Shown one piece after another: positions 1 through 8,831 of a stretch of DNA of 64,000 nt. Location of the stretch: contig NZ_JAUSYC010000001.1 of assembly GCF_030816485.1 (NCBI RefSeq), positions 1,674,001 to 1,738,000 on the forward strand, written 5' to 3'. The notes under the pieces were generated by a model that had not been told where the DNA came from, ran no database searches, and saw only the letters and a list, made by a program, of their open reading frames with translations. Positions within the stretch are counted from its first letter, which is position 1; each line of letters starts with the position of its first letter. Both the position numbers and the translations under genes were made by a program. This stretch comes from Arthrobacter sp. B1I2. GTDB lineage: Bacteria > Actinomycetota > Actinomycetes > Actinomycetales > Micrococcaceae.

Positions 1-252
1 GGCAGCTGCTTCGTGCTGACCAACCACCCGTTCATCTCCGGGCGGCCATCCAAGGCCGTGGCGCTGGAGCAGCTGATCGAGCGGGTGAAGGCCATGGACG
101 GCATGTGGGTGACCACCATGGAGCAGATTGCCCTGCACACCAAGGCCACGGTCACCGGGGTGCACACCCACGCGCGGATTGAGGTGCCGGTATTCCCGGG
201 CGCGGGTGCACGGTTTGAGCCGGCCGTGGTGCGGCAGGGGGTGCTGGCCTAG
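1..252 (+). CDS. polysaccharide-deacetylase-family hydrolase, C-terminal part (5' truncated)
   Basis: The reading frame is open from the first base, so only the last 83 codons of a longer gene are present. The segment (LTNHPFISGR near the edge, then WVTTMEQIALHT) aligns by eye with the C-terminus of the complete deacetylase-family protein at 15172-16092 (LTMHPHIIGH, then VWITTHAELATH). That makes it a second member of the same NodB/PuuE-like metal hydrolase family. The catalytic part lies outside the window. It is followed after about 137 bp by an M20 amidohydrolase, the same pairing of families seen in the 15172-21516 operon. The substrate is unknown; relatives deacetylate sugars or open cyclic amides. 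Confidence 0.75.
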   Translation, partial: GSCFVLTNHPFISGRPSKAVALEQLIERVKAMDGMWVTTMEQIALHTKATVTGVHTHARIEVPVFPGAGARFEPAVVRQGVLA

Positions 253-389
253 CATCCACAGGCAATGAACGCGGCCGGCGGCGGGAGCTCCCGCTGCCGG
301 CCGCTTCTGGTTGCGCCCATGGACACGGTCTGTTGGCGGTGCCTATGGTGGCGAAAGGGGCCGGCGCCGCCGGCCGGGAGGAGCCATGG

Positions 390-1649
390 ATGGAGTTTTC
401 GCGTCACGTCACGGACGGCTCCGCGGACGGCATCGAGCAGGAGCTGTCCTGGCAGATCCCGCTCTATGAGCAGCTCCACCGGCACCCGGAATTGGGCCTT
501 GCCGAACACGAAACGTCTGCCGCCATCGCGGCGAAGCTGGCCGGCTGGGGCTTTGACGTACGGCACTTCGGCGGCACCGGCGTCGTCGGTGTCCTTGCCA
601 ACGGCGCAGGTCCCGGTGTCCTGGCCCGGGCGGACATGGATGCCCTCCCCGTCACCGAGGCCACGGGGGCAGACTACGCGTCCGCCGTTCCGGGAGTGAT
701 GCACGCGTGCGCGCACGACATGCACACGGTGGCTTTGCTCGGGGCGGCGAAGTACCTGGCTGAACACCGGGAGGGATGGGACGGCACCTACATTGCGCTG
801 TTCCAGCCGGCGGAGGAGACGGCGGCGGGTTCGCAGGCAATGCTCGACGACGGCCTGGCCGCCGGCGTTCCGCAGCCGGACGTCGCGCTGGCCCAGCACG
901 TTATGCCCACCGAGGCGGGAACGGTCGGCACCACCCCCGGGCCTATTCTTTCGGCGGGTGATTCGGTCCGGATCACCGTCCACGGCCGCGGAGCCCACGG
1001 GTCCATGCCGCACAAGTCGGTTGATCCGGTGGTGCTGGCCGCCTCGATTGTCCTGCGCCTGCAGACGGTGGTGTCCCGCGAAACGGCACCTGGCGAGTTT
1101 GCGGTGCTGACCGTTGGCTCCGTGCAGGCAGGGGCAACGGCCAACATCATTCCGGACCGCGCTGAACTGCTGCTCAACCTCCGCAATTACGACCTGGGGT
1201 TGCGGGCCAGGATGATCGACGGGATTGAGCGGATCGTGCGGGGCGAGTGCGCAGCCGCAGGGTCTCCCCAGGAACCCGATTTTGAGTACTACGACCAATA
1301 TCCCCTCACCAGCAACGACCCCGAGGCCAACGCCTGGGTCACCGCAGCCTTCACCAGGACCTTTGGTGCCGATGCCGTCTACCGCACCAGCCCGCAGACG
1401 GCGTCCGAGGACTTCAGCCGCATCCCCGACGCCTTCCGCATTCCCTACGTGTACTGGGTTGTCGGGTCCGTGCCCCCGGACGTCTACCGGCGGGCCGTGG
1501 ATAACGGCACGGCGGACACCGACATCCCGGCCAACCACTCACCGTTCTTCCTGCCGGCCGTGGATCCCACCCTGCGCACGGCCACCCAGGCACAGGTGGC
1601 CGCTGCCTTGGCTTTCTTTGGGCCGGAAGCAGGCGAGGTGCAGGCCTGA
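390..1649 (+). CDS. M20-family amidohydrolase (hippurate hydrolase/aminoacylase-like)
   Basis: A 419-residue cytoplasmic metallohydrolase expected to cleave an N-acyl or amide bond using a two-metal centre. Visible M20 motifs are ADMDALPV, the metal-binding stretch HACAHDMH and the acidic QPAEE segment, followed by a dimerisation domain with HGRGAHGSMPH. Length suits the HipO/AmhX-type subfamily. I chose ATG at 390 because GGGAGGAG at 376-383 sits 6 nt upstream; an in-frame TTG at 333 would add 19 residues but has no clear ribosome site. It follows the truncated deacetylase-family gene, so the two may act in sequence on a cyclic or acylated amide. The substrate is not deducible. Confidence 0.85.
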   Translation: MEFSRHVTDGSADGIEQELSWQIPLYEQLHRHPELGLAEHETSAAIAAKLAGWGFDVRHFGGTGVVGVLANGAGPGVLARADMDALPVTEATGADYASAVPGVMHACAHDMHTVALLGAAKYLAEHREGWDGTYIALFQPAEETAAGSQAMLDDGLAAGVPQPDVALAQHVMPTEAGTVGTTPGPILSAGDSVRITVHGRGAHGSMPHKSVDPVVLAASIVLRLQTVVSRETAPGEFAVLTVGSVQAGATANIIPDRAELLLNLRNYDLGLRARMIDGIERIVRGECAAAGSPQEPDFEYYDQYPLTSNDPEANAWVTAAFTRTFGADAVYRTSPQTASEDFSRIPDAFRIPYVYWVVGSVPPDVYRRAVDNGTADTDIPANHSPFFLPAVDPTLRTATQAQVAAALAFFGPEAGEVQA

Positions 1650-1661
1650 CGGCAGTGCCGT

Positions 1662-2498
1662 TTAGCCCGCCGCGGACATCAGGGACCGCATCTGCGCCGC
1701 GGCATCGCTGCCCGGCGCGGGCGTGTACACCACGATGTGCAGGTCCGGCCGGTCGGAGGGGGACACCTGGTGGTGTTCGAGCTGCAGCACTCCCACGGCC
1801 GGGTGGTGGAAAAGGCGCTCGCGGGATTCGAAGCCCAGAATGTCGTACAGGTCCCAGCCCTGCCGGAACTCCGGGCTTGCTTCCTTGAGCCGTTCCACCT
1901 GGTACTGGATGTCCGGGTCGCCCAGCCGCTGCCCGGCTTCGGCCCGGAATTCGGCAAGGAATCGCTTGCTGGTGGTTTCCCAGTCCGGCAGCAGGTCCCG
2001 GACGTAGGGGTCAGTGAAAACCAGCCACAAGAGGTTCCGGTCCGCCGGCGACACTGTGGCGATGTTTGGAAACAGCGCGGCGTAGGCCTTGTTCCAGCCG
2101 GCCACACCCCAGTCCGGGAACAGGGCGAAGGACGGATTGGGATCCAAGGCATCCAGCAGCCGCTGGATGTGGGGCGGAGCGGAATCGGCGGCGGGGCCGG
2201 CAGGTGCGGCGGACGCGTACCCGCCAAGGGACAGGACATAACCAAGTCCCGTGCCCGAAAGATGCAGCGCGCGGCTGACGGCCTCCAGGACCTGGCGCGA
2301 CGGGCTGATGTCCCTGCCCTGCTCCAGCCAGGTGTACCAAGTGACGCTCACACCGGAGAGGAACGCCACCTCCTCGCGGCGCAACCCCCGGTCACGTGAG
2401 CGCCCTATCGGCGGAAGGCCATAATCGGCCCGCAGCGCCTGGTCCCGACGAGCACGCAGGAAGAGGCCAAGTTCTTTGCGGCGCCCGGAATCATTCAC
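1662..2498 (-). CDS. XRE-family regulator with MmyB-like ligand-binding domain
   Basis: A 278-residue DNA-binding regulator. Residues about 10-70 form an XRE helix-turn-helix ([20 protein letters not shown], then [10 protein letters not shown]). The rest matches the MmyB-like PAS-type ligand-binding domain (residues about 105-270, with [20 protein letters not shown]). Members of this family often sit beside, and are reported to control, oxidoreductase genes. Here the gene is divergent from ilvD across about 85 bp that contain a near-perfect palindrome at 2522-2543. A paralogue lies at 21528-22430. The ligand is unknown. It converges with the M20 gene, with only 12 bp between the stops. Confidence 0.88.
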   Translation of the reverse strand: MNDSGRRKELGLFLRARRDQALRADYGLPPIGRSRDRGLRREEVAFLSGVSVTWYTWLEQGRDISPSRQVLEAVSRALHLSGTGLGYVLSLGGYASAAPAGPAADSAPPHIQRLLDALDPNPSFALFPDWGVAGWNKAYAALFPNIATVSPADRNLLWLVFTDPYVRDLLPDWETTSKRFLAEFRAEAGQRLGDPDIQYQVERLKEASPEFRQGWDLYDILGFESRERLFHHPAVGVLQLEHHQVSPSDRPDLHIVVYTPAPGSDAAAQMRSLMSAAG

Positions 2499-2521
2499 CT
2501 CGAAATACTATTACTCTGGTA

Positions 2522-2543
2522 CTCCTACTACTAGTAGCAGGAG
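2522..2543. promoter_or_regulatory. 22-bp palindrome between divergent XRE regulator and ilvD (candidate operator)
   Basis: The arms CTCCT and AGGAG flank a perfect 10-bp core, CTACTAGTAG; only one symmetric pair (A/C) breaks the symmetry. It lies 24 bp from the regulator start and about 41 bp from the ilvD ATG, in the middle of the only divergent promoter region here. The position suggests an autoregulatory operator. Its sequence is unlike the 35-bp element found near the paralogous regulator. Confidence 0.55.
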
Positions 2544-2583
2544 CGTCTTCCGCCGCGGTCCGGCAGACAGCAGGATGGTAACC

Positions 2584-4443
2584 ATGCCTGCACTCCGCTC
2601 TAAAACAGTCACCCACGGCCGCAACATGGCCGGCGCCCGCGCACTGCTGCGCGCCTCCGGCGTCGCCAACTCGGACATCGGCAAGCCGATCATCGCCGTG
2701 GCCAACTCCTTCACCGAATTCGTCCCGGGCCACACCCACCTCGCCCCCGTCGGCCGGATCGTTTCCGACGCAATCCTCGCCGCCGGCGCCGTGCCGCGCG
2801 AGTTCAACACCATTGCCGTGGACGACGGCATCGCCATGGGACACAGCGGCATGCTCTACTCGCTGCCGTCCCGCGACCTGATTGCCGACTCCGTTGAGTA
2901 CATGGTCAACGCCCACTGTGCCGATGCCCTGGTCTGCATCTCCAACTGCGACAAGATCACCCCCGGCATGCTCATGGCCGCGCTGCGCCTGAACATCCCC
3001 GTGGTCTTCGTCTCCGGCGGCCCCATGGAAGCCGGCCGGGTGACCCTGACCGACGGCTCCGTGCGCTCCCTTGACCTGGTGAACGCGATTGCCGACGCCG
3101 TGGACGAGTCCATCTCCGATGCTGACATCAACCTCATCGAAGAGAACGCCTGTCCCACCTGCGGTTCCTGCTCCGGCATGTTCACCGCCAACTCCATGAA
3201 CTGCCTCACCGAGGCCATCGGCCTGTCCCTGCCGGGCAACGGCTCCGTGCTCGCCACGCACACCGCGCGCAAGGCGCTGTACGAGAAGGCCGGTTCCACC
3301 GTCGTCGAGCTGGTGAAGCGCTATTACGACGGCGACGACTCCTCCGTGCTGCCGCGCTCCATTGCCACCGCGAAAGCCTTCGACAACGCCATGGCCCTGG
3401 ACATCTCCATGGGCGGCTCCACCAACACGATCCTGCACCTGCTGGCCGCGGCCCAGGAAGCGGGCGTGGACTACGGCCTGGCCGAGATGGACGCCAAGTC
3501 CCGCCAGGTGCCCTGCCTGGCGAAGGTGGCCCCGAACGTGGCCAAGGACAAGACCTACTACATGGAGGACGTGCACCGCGCCGGCGGCATCCCCGCCCTG
3601 CTGGGCGAGCTGAACCGCGGCGGCCTCCTGCACAAGGATGTCCACTCCGTGCACTCCGACGACCTTGACGGCTGGCTGGATGACTGGGACATCCGCGGCG
3701 GCAAGGCCACCGGGGAAGCGAAGGCACTGTGGCACGCGGCTCCCGGCGGCGTCCGCTCCTCCACCGCGTTTTCCCAGTCGAACGAGTGGACATCGTTGGA
3801 CACCGACGCCGCCGAAGGCTGCATCCGCTCCGTGGAGCACGCCTACTCCAAGGACGGCGGCCTGGCTGTGCTCCGCGGCAACGTGGCCATCGACGGTGCG
3901 GTGGTGAAGACCGCCGGCGTGGACGAGTCCATTTGGATCTTCGAAGGCCCCGCCGTGGTGTGCGAGTCCCAGGACGAAGCCGTGGAAAAGATCCTGAACA
4001 AGACTGTCAAGGAAGGCGACGTAGTGGTCATCCGCTACGAAGGCCCGCGCGGCGGTCCGGGCATGCAGGAAATGCTCTACCCGACGTCATTCCTCAAGGG
4101 CCGCGGCCTGGGCAAGAAGTGCGCCCTCATCACGGACGGCCGCTTCTCCGGCGGCACCTCCGGCCTGTCGATCGGGCATATCTCCCCGGAGGCTGCCTCC
4201 GGGGGCGCCATTGCCCTGGTGGAGAACGGCGACATCATCAGCATCGACATCACGCAGCGCTCCCTCCAGTTGCAGGTCTCCGACGAGGTCCTCGCCGAAC
4301 GCCGCGAAAAACTGGAGGTCAACGGCGGTTACAAGCCCAAGGACCGGGACCGCCAGGTTTCCGCTGCACTGCGCGCCTACGCCGCCATGGCCCTGTCCGC
4401 GGACAAGGGCGCAGTCCGGGATGTGTCCCTGGTAGAGCGCTAA
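2584..4443 (+). CDS. ilvD: dihydroxy-acid dehydratase
   Basis: IlvD dehydrates 2,3-dihydroxy-isovalerate and 2,3-dihydroxy-3-methylvalerate to the 2-keto acids in valine and isoleucine synthesis, using a labile Fe-S cluster. The 619-residue product carries the family signatures [12 protein letters not shown] (Cys118/Cys122) and [17 protein letters not shown] (from Cys190), plus the C-terminal GRFSGGTSG. Length matches the long E. coli type (616 residues). Start: ATG 2584 has AGGA 8 nt upstream; ATG 2575 is a close alternative, and longer in-frame extension to 2476 would run into the divergent regulator. No other ilv genes are nearby, so it is a stand-alone locus. Confidence 0.96.
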   Translation: MPALRSKTVTHGRNMAGARALLRASGVANSDIGKPIIAVANSFTEFVPGHTHLAPVGRIVSDAILAAGAVPREFNTIAVDDGIAMGHSGMLYSLPSRDLIADSVEYMVNAHCADALVCISNCDKITPGMLMAALRLNIPVVFVSGGPMEAGRVTLTDGSVRSLDLVNAIADAVDESISDADINLIEENACPTCGSCSGMFTANSMNCLTEAIGLSLPGNGSVLATHTARKALYEKAGSTVVELVKRYYDGDDSSVLPRSIATAKAFDNAMALDISMGGSTNTILHLLAAAQEAGVDYGLAEMDAKSRQVPCLAKVAPNVAKDKTYYMEDVHRAGGIPALLGELNRGGLLHKDVHSVHSDDLDGWLDDWDIRGGKATGEAKALWHAAPGGVRSSTAFSQSNEWTSLDTDAAEGCIRSVEHAYSKDGGLAVLRGNVAIDGAVVKTAGVDESIWIFEGPAVVCESQDEAVEKILNKTVKEGDVVVIRYEGPRGGPGMQEMLYPTSFLKGRGLGKKCALITDGRFSGGTSGLSIGHISPEAASGGAIALVENGDIISIDITQRSLQLQVSDEVLAERREKLEVNGGYKPKDRDRQVSAALRAYAAMALSADKGAVRDVSLVER

Positions 4444-4452
4444 AGCGTTCCT

Positions 4453-4496
4453 GGCGGGGGAGGGGCAGAGGGCAGGTCCTCCGGCCCTCCTCCGCC
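4453..4496 (+). terminator. GC-rich hairpin after ilvD
   Basis: Arms at 4453-4466 and 4483-4496 pair at 12 of 14 positions around a 16-nt loop. No U-tract follows, so it is a weak intrinsic terminator or only an RNA-stabilising hairpin. Confidence 0.4.
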
Positions 4497-4546
4497 CGGG
4501 GATAACGCGCCACATTTGAAGGGTCATCACCAGGCCCAAGGAGGAT

Positions 4547-5320
4547 GTGGTGCGCAGGTCCATCAAGTCGCTTCAGGCAGCGTCCCTGGCAATTCTGTTC
4601 CTGGCCGGCTGTTCGCCGCAGCCGGGAAGTTCCCAGCCCCCGTCCTCCGCGGCGGGCACTGCCGGGACGTCAGCGGCGGCGACCGGCACGCCCGCCGCAC
4701 CAACGCCGTCGAACGTTCCTTCCTCACCTTCAGCCGGGCCCGGTAATTCCGCCACCAGCACCGCCGCGGCGGAGTGGACCACGTTTACGACGGCGGATGG
4801 CACCATGGCGTTCGACCTTCCTGCCGCCTGGCACGTCAAGGATCCGGCAGGGGAGTTAGCCGAGGGTGGCGGGGCTTTCGCCGAGGTACGGAACCAGGCC
4901 GGGAAGGTGATGGCGACGCTTAGGACCAACATGGCCACCGGGTCCACCTGCACCGAGAGGTACCCGTACGAAGTGCTGGACAGCGCGGGCATCCCGGTAC
5001 TGGTCCAGGGCGGCGTGGTGCCACAGTTCGTTTTCGAAACCCGCGGAAACGCCGCGACGCCGGGCTTGTACAGTACCCCCGCGGCCGGCTACGGCATCAC
5101 CTCCGGCCCCGCGGCAAGCGGGCCTGACGCCTGCCCCATCTTCCAGTTTTTCCGGTGGCCGCCGAACGCTGCCATGTTTGGAGCCTCCTACGACCCGGAC
5201 AACAACGCAACACCCGGCGACCCGTCATTGCCCTATCTGGAACTCGCCCGGAAGTACCGGGACACGGCCGAGTACGCGGACATCAAGAAGATGATCACGT
5301 CGCTGCGGCCGGCGGGCTAA
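4547..5320 (+). CDS. putative secreted lipoprotein of unknown function
   Basis: A 257-residue protein. The N-terminus (RRSIK, a hydrophobic stretch, then the lipobox LAGC) predicts a type II signal peptide and membrane anchoring by a diacylglyceryl cysteine near residue 22. A Ser/Ala/Thr/Pro-rich linker of about 45 residues precedes a folded part starting near WTTFTTADGTMAFDLPAAWH, a pattern seen in small exported sensors or binding proteins. Two tandem GTG codons (4547, 4550) follow AAGGAGG at 4538-4544; spacing favours 4550. I do not recognise the C-terminal domain. Neighbours give no functional clue. Confidence 0.8.
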   Translation: MVRRSIKSLQAASLAILFLAGCSPQPGSSQPPSSAAGTAGTSAAATGTPAAPTPSNVPSSPSAGPGNSATSTAAAEWTTFTTADGTMAFDLPAAWHVKDPAGELAEGGGAFAEVRNQAGKVMATLRTNMATGSTCTERYPYEVLDSAGIPVLVQGGVVPQFVFETRGNAATPGLYSTPAAGYGITSGPAASGPDACPIFQFFRWPPNAAMFGASYDPDNNATPGDPSLPYLELARKYRDTAEYADIKKMITSLRPAG

Positions 5321-5387
5321 GCGACAAGGCAGCCGGGCGGCCAGCACAACGGGACGAAAGGCCCCACCTGCTGTCACACCCCTCCGG

Positions 5388-5399
5388 TACCCTTTTCAC
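5388..5399 (+). promoter_or_regulatory. -10 box for a leaderless transcript of the MpaB gene
   Basis: TACCCT at 5388-5393 is followed by 6 nt and then ATG 5400. This is the spacing expected when transcription starts at the A of the start codon. No Shine-Dalgarno sequence precedes this ATG. I see no clear -35 box. Confidence 0.45.
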
Positions 5400-6218
5400 A
5401 TGGTGCAGGGAGTTGCCGATTACCGGGCTGAAGGCATCCTGCTCGCCGGGGCAGGACGGGCCATCCTGCTGCAGCTTGCCAACCCGGCCATCGGCCGCGG
5501 GGTAGCGGCCCACAGCACGTTCACCCGGCGCCCTGTGAACCGGCTCAAGGGCACGCTCACCTACGTCTACGGCATCGTGTACGGAACCGAGGAACAGGTG
5601 AGGGAAGTCCGCCGGAGGGTCAACCAGGCGCACGTGCCGGTGCGCCGCACCGCGGATGAATCTTCTGCCGGCTACAACGCCTACGACCCTGCGTTGCAGC
5701 TCTGGGTGGCAGCAACGCTCTACGACACCGCGCTCACCATCGTCGAGAAGATCCACGGCCCGCTCGACGGCGATGCCGCCGACGCCATGTACCAGGACTA
5801 CGCACGCATCGGCACCGCACTGCAGGTTCCAGTGCACATGTGGCCCAAGGACCGGGCAGCTTTCGGCCGGTACTGGGAGGAGCAGCTTTCCTCCCTCCAT
5901 GCCGAGGAAGAAGGCGTGCGTGTTGGACGCGGCCTGCTGTTCCCCAGGCACACTGCTCTTTGGTACCGCGCTGTCATGCCGACTGCGAGGTTTCTCACGG
6001 CCGGGCTCCTTCCCGACCACGTGCGGAAGGATTTCGGCCTTCCCTGGAGTGACCGCCACCAGCGCCGGTTCGACCGGACGTGGCGTGTCCTTGCCGTGGC
6101 CTATCCGGTCCTGCCGCAACGCATCAGGCACTGGTTCAAGGACTACTGCCTGGCCGAACTTGAAAAAGACCTTCGCAGGAGCCCGCAAAACCTGCAGCAA
6201 CAGGGGTCCCGTGCGTAG
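5400..6218 (+). CDS. oxygenase MpaB family protein (DUF2236)
   Basis: A 272-residue protein matching the DUF2236/MpaB family, which includes the heme-dependent latex-clearing protein Lcp and the fungal MpaB involved in mycophenolic acid synthesis. Recognisable features are the N-terminal AILLQLANPAIGRGVAAHS, then RLKGTLTYVYGIVYGTEEQ and a histidine/arginine-rich VRRRVNQAHVPVRR (residues about 45-80), where the family carries conserved ligands. The role in this organism is unknown; an oxidation reaction is inferred from the family. Its last 8 bp overlap the DUF817 gene, implying co-transcription and a possible functional link with that membrane protein. Confidence 0.82.
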   Translation: MVQGVADYRAEGILLAGAGRAILLQLANPAIGRGVAAHSTFTRRPVNRLKGTLTYVYGIVYGTEEQVREVRRRVNQAHVPVRRTADESSAGYNAYDPALQLWVAATLYDTALTIVEKIHGPLDGDAADAMYQDYARIGTALQVPVHMWPKDRAAFGRYWEEQLSSLHAEEEGVRVGRGLLFPRHTALWYRAVMPTARFLTAGLLPDHVRKDFGLPWSDRHQRRFDRTWRVLAVAYPVLPQRIRHWFKDYCLAELEKDLRRSPQNLQQQGSRA

Positions 6219-7107
6219 TTCCACCCCGCTGGAGCAGCGGATCGACGAGCGCGCGCGCCGCTTCCTGGCCACCGCAGCGGCTGGCGGCGGCAAGGCAAAA
6301 CTCACCGAGTTCGTCGTCTTTGGCCTCAAACAGGGCTGGGCCTGCATCTTCGGCGCGGCCCTGCTGGCCGTGCTCATGGCGGCCAGGCTCTGGTACCCGG
6401 ACACCGCCGGGCTGGCGCGCAACGACTTCCTGACGATCGCCGCCGTCGTCATCCAAATCCTGATGGTGGTGTTCAAGCTGGAGACCCTGCGGGAACTGCG
6501 GGTCATCGTGCTGTTCCACCTGGTGGGGACCGTCATGGAGCTGTTCAAGACGGATATGGGTTCCTGGTCCTACGATGCCGAAGGCTTCCTGCGCATCGGC
6601 GCCGTTCCGCTCTTCAGCGGGTTCATGTATGCCGCCGTGGGCTCGTACATGGTGCGTGTCTACCGGCTGTTCGACCTCAGGTTCGCCGCCTACCCGCGCC
6701 GCTGGATCACCGCGATCCTCGCCGCCGCCATCTACGCCAACTTCTTCACCCACCACTACATCTGGGACCTGCGCTGGGTGCTGCTCGCCGCCGTCGTCAT
6801 TGTCTATGGCCACTGCGTGATGCACTTCCGCGTGTTCCGCCGCCAGTTCCGGATGCCCCTGGTTGTCTCTTTCCTGCTGGTGGCGCTGTTCATCTGGCTC
6901 GCCGAGAACATCGCCACCTGGTCCGGGGCCTGGCTCTACCCCAGCCAGGTGGACGGCTGGCACCCGGTGGGCCTGGAGAAACTGGTGGCCTGGTTCCTGC
7001 TGATGATCATCTCCGTCGTGCTGGTGGCGTGGGTCTACAAGCCGCTGCCGCCGGAGAAGGACAACGGACGACGGCGGAAGGTTCCGTCATCCGCCGCGCT
7101 GCGGTAA
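6211..7107 (+). CDS. DUF817 family integral membrane protein
   Basis: A 298-residue polytopic membrane protein. The stretch FVVFGLKQGWACIFGAALLA opens the DUF817 domain, followed by about eight hydrophobic helices and a short basic C-terminal tail (NGRRRKVP). GTG 6211 was chosen because it gives an 8-bp overlap with the upstream gene and keeps the domain N-terminus; the frame is open much further upstream, but that part lies inside the MpaB gene. The biochemical role of DUF817 proteins is not established. The overlap makes translational coupling with the MpaB-like protein likely. Confidence 0.82.
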   Translation: MRSSTPLEQRIDERARRFLATAAAGGGKAKLTEFVVFGLKQGWACIFGAALLAVLMAARLWYPDTAGLARNDFLTIAAVVIQILMVVFKLETLRELRVIVLFHLVGTVMELFKTDMGSWSYDAEGFLRIGAVPLFSGFMYAAVGSYMVRVYRLFDLRFAAYPRRWITAILAAAIYANFFTHHYIWDLRWVLLAAVVIVYGHCVMHFRVFRRQFRMPLVVSFLLVALFIWLAENIATWSGAWLYPSQVDGWHPVGLEKLVAWFLLMIISVVLVAWVYKPLPPEKDNGRRRKVPSSAALR

Positions 7108-7113
7108 GGGGGG

Positions 7114-7148
7114 TCTGGCAAAACCCGTTTCAACAGGGCCCTCGCTAG
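7114..7148 (+). promoter_or_regulatory. 35-bp shared promoter element, copy A
   Basis: The stretch begins TCTGGCAAAACCCG and continues TTTCAACAGGGCCC then TCGCTAG. It aligns without gaps to 22462-22496 and 23615-23649, with about three quarters of positions identical in all three. It lies about 20 bp upstream of the MFS start. A short internal dyad (AAAC/GTTT) is visible. Confidence 0.6.
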
Positions 7149-7168
7149 GGCTTCGGGAGCGCGCTTTG

Positions 7169-8404
7169 ATGGAGGTTATGGCCTCCGAAACCACTGTCAT
7201 CAACACCAGCCAGCAACAAAGATCCGGCGCCCCCGAACGGAATCCGGCCAACTGGGGCGGCGTCTTTGCCATGTCCCTGTGTGTCTTCGCCCTGATCGCC
7301 TCCGAGTTCATGCCTGTCAGCCTGCTCACTCCGATGGCCTCCGAACTCCAGGTCTCTGAGGGAATGATTGGGCAGGGCATCGCGATTTCCGGCGTCTTCG
7401 CCGTCCTGACCAGCCTGTCGGTCTCCACCCTGGCCGGCAGCATGAACCGCAGGACACTCCTGCTGGGCCTGACGGCGCTGATGGCGGTCTCCGGGGCGCT
7501 GGTGGCCACCGCACCCGGATACTTGCTGTTCATGGTCGGCCGCGCCCTCATCGGTGTGGTCATTGGCGGCTTCTGGTCCATGTCGGCAGCCACCGCCATG
7601 AGGCTGGTGCCGGCGCACCAGGTGCCGCGGGCCCTGGCGATCTTCAATGGCGGCAATGCCCTCGCCACGGTCGTGGCTGCACCCCTGGGAAGCTACCTTG
7701 GCGCCGTCATCGGCTGGCGCGGCGCGTTCTTTTGCCTGGTGCCGGTGGCGGTGCTTGCCCTGGTCTGGCAGTGGATCAGCCTGCCGTCCATGAAGGTGGA
7801 GAAGCGGCCATCCGGCAACGTCTTCGGGATTTTCGCCGGGCTTAAGAGCCGGCCTGTCGCCTGGGGAATGGCTGCGTGTGGCTCCTTCTTCATGGGCCAG
7901 TTTGTCCTGTTCACCTACATCCGCCCGTTCCTGGAGACCGTGACCCGCGTCGACGTTGCCACGGTGTCCCTGGTTTTGCTGGTGATCGGCGCGGCAGGTT
8001 TTGTGGGGACGCTGCTGATTGGCCGGTTCCTTGGGAAGAGCCTTTACCGGACACTGGTCATCATTCCGGTGCTCATGGCGGTCATTGCCGCAGCGCTCGT
8101 TCCCGCCGGCGGCTGGATCGTCGCCGTCGTGGTTCTGTTGGGACTGTGGGGTCTGATGTCCACGGCCGCACCCGTCGGCTGGTGGAGCTGGGTGGCGGAG
8201 GCCATGCCACACGACGCCGAAGCCGGCGGCGGCCTGATGGTCGCCGTTGTCCAGACGTCCATCGCCATCGGGTCGACGCTCGGTGGCGTGCTGTTCGACT
8301 CCGCTGGCTACCGGTCCACTTTCCTGGCGGCCGCGGCCATTCTTTCCATCGCCGCGGTCCTGTCATTCCTGACATCCCGGGCCACGGCCCACCAGACCAC
8401 GTAA
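7169..8404 (+). CDS. MFS transporter, DHA1-type efflux permease (NepI/AraJ-like)
   Basis: A 411-residue, 12-helix major facilitator. After a polar N-terminus of about 28 residues, TM1 carries FALIASEFMPVSLLTPMAS, typical of the DHA1 sugar/nucleoside efflux subgroup, and the loop 2-3 region has SMNRRTLLLG. TM4-TM5 contains GRALIGVVIGGFWSM, like E. coli NepI purine-ribonucleoside exporter. ATG 7169 has GGGAG 10 nt upstream; ATG 7178 has GGAGG but only 2 nt spacing. The next gene, a cupin, starts 21 bp later and is probably co-transcribed. The 35-bp element just upstream suggests co-regulation with two alcohol dehydrogenases. The substrate is unknown. Confidence 0.85.
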   Translation: MEVMASETTVINTSQQQRSGAPERNPANWGGVFAMSLCVFALIASEFMPVSLLTPMASELQVSEGMIGQGIAISGVFAVLTSLSVSTLAGSMNRRTLLLGLTALMAVSGALVATAPGYLLFMVGRALIGVVIGGFWSMSAATAMRLVPAHQVPRALAIFNGGNALATVVAAPLGSYLGAVIGWRGAFFCLVPVAVLALVWQWISLPSMKVEKRPSGNVFGIFAGLKSRPVAWGMAACGSFFMGQFVLFTYIRPFLETVTRVDVATVSLVLLVIGAAGFVGTLLIGRFLGKSLYRTLVIIPVLMAVIAAALVPAGGWIVAVVVLLGLWGLMSTAAPVGWWSWVAEAMPHDAEAGGGLMVAVVQTSIAIGSTLGGVLFDSAGYRSTFLAAAAILSIAAVLSFLTSRATAHQTT

Positions 8405-8425
8405 CCGACCTACCAGGAGGAAATT

Positions 8426-8821
8426 ATGAAGTACGCAAAGAGCGGCGGCCAGACAGCAGCCGGGCCGCAGGAATGGTTCACCGGAACGGTGCAGATCGAC
8501 GGGATCCGGAACCCTGACGAGCAGTCAGCCATCGGCTGCGCGCACGTCCGGTTCGCCCCCGGTGCCCGCACCGCCTGGCACCACCACCCCAAGGGCCAGA
8601 CCCTCTACGTCACAGACGGGATAGGGCTGGTGGCCCGGCGGGGCGGGGAGGTCCAGGAGATCCGACCCGGCGATGTGGTTTACATCGAGCCTGGTGAGGA
8701 GCACTGGCACGGGGCAACCCCGGAGCGGTTCATGGCGCATGTCGCCATGCATGAAGCCGACGGGAACGGACAGGTGGTCACCTGGCTCGATCACGTGACC
8801 GACGAGGAGTACGGGGCCTAA
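8426..8821 (+). CDS. cupin domain protein
   Basis: A 131-residue single-domain cupin. Motif 1 is seen as ARTAWHHHPKGQTLYVTDGIG (metal ligands HHH and downstream Glu/Gln), and motif 2 as PGDVVYIEPGEEHWHGA, so the metal site looks intact. Small cupins of this type are often encoded next to carboxymuconolactone decarboxylases or oxidoreductases. Here it directly follows an MFS exporter with a strong ribosome site, CAGGAGGAAATT, before ATG 8426. The gene ends 17 bp before a long inverted repeat that probably stops transcription. Catalytic role is not deducible; quercetinase/isomerase-like chemistry or binding is possible. Confidence 0.85.
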   Translation: MKYAKSGGQTAAGPQEWFTGTVQIDGIRNPDEQSAIGCAHVRFAPGARTAWHHHPKGQTLYVTDGIGLVARRGGEVQEIRPGDVVYIEPGEEHWHGATPERFMAHVAMHEADGNGQVVTWLDHVTDEEYGA

Positions 8822-8831
8822 TTCCGCTCCG

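Noticed and set aside
249..1538. Long open frame (429 codons) on the minus strand
   Set aside because: It lies wholly opposite the M20 gene and has the Arg/Gly/Pro/His-rich composition expected of an antisense frame in GC-rich coding DNA. No ribosome site or domain.
2491..3840. 449-codon minus-strand frame inside ilvD
   Set aside because: Antisense shadow of a clear ilvD gene; Gly/Val/His-rich with no recognisable domain.
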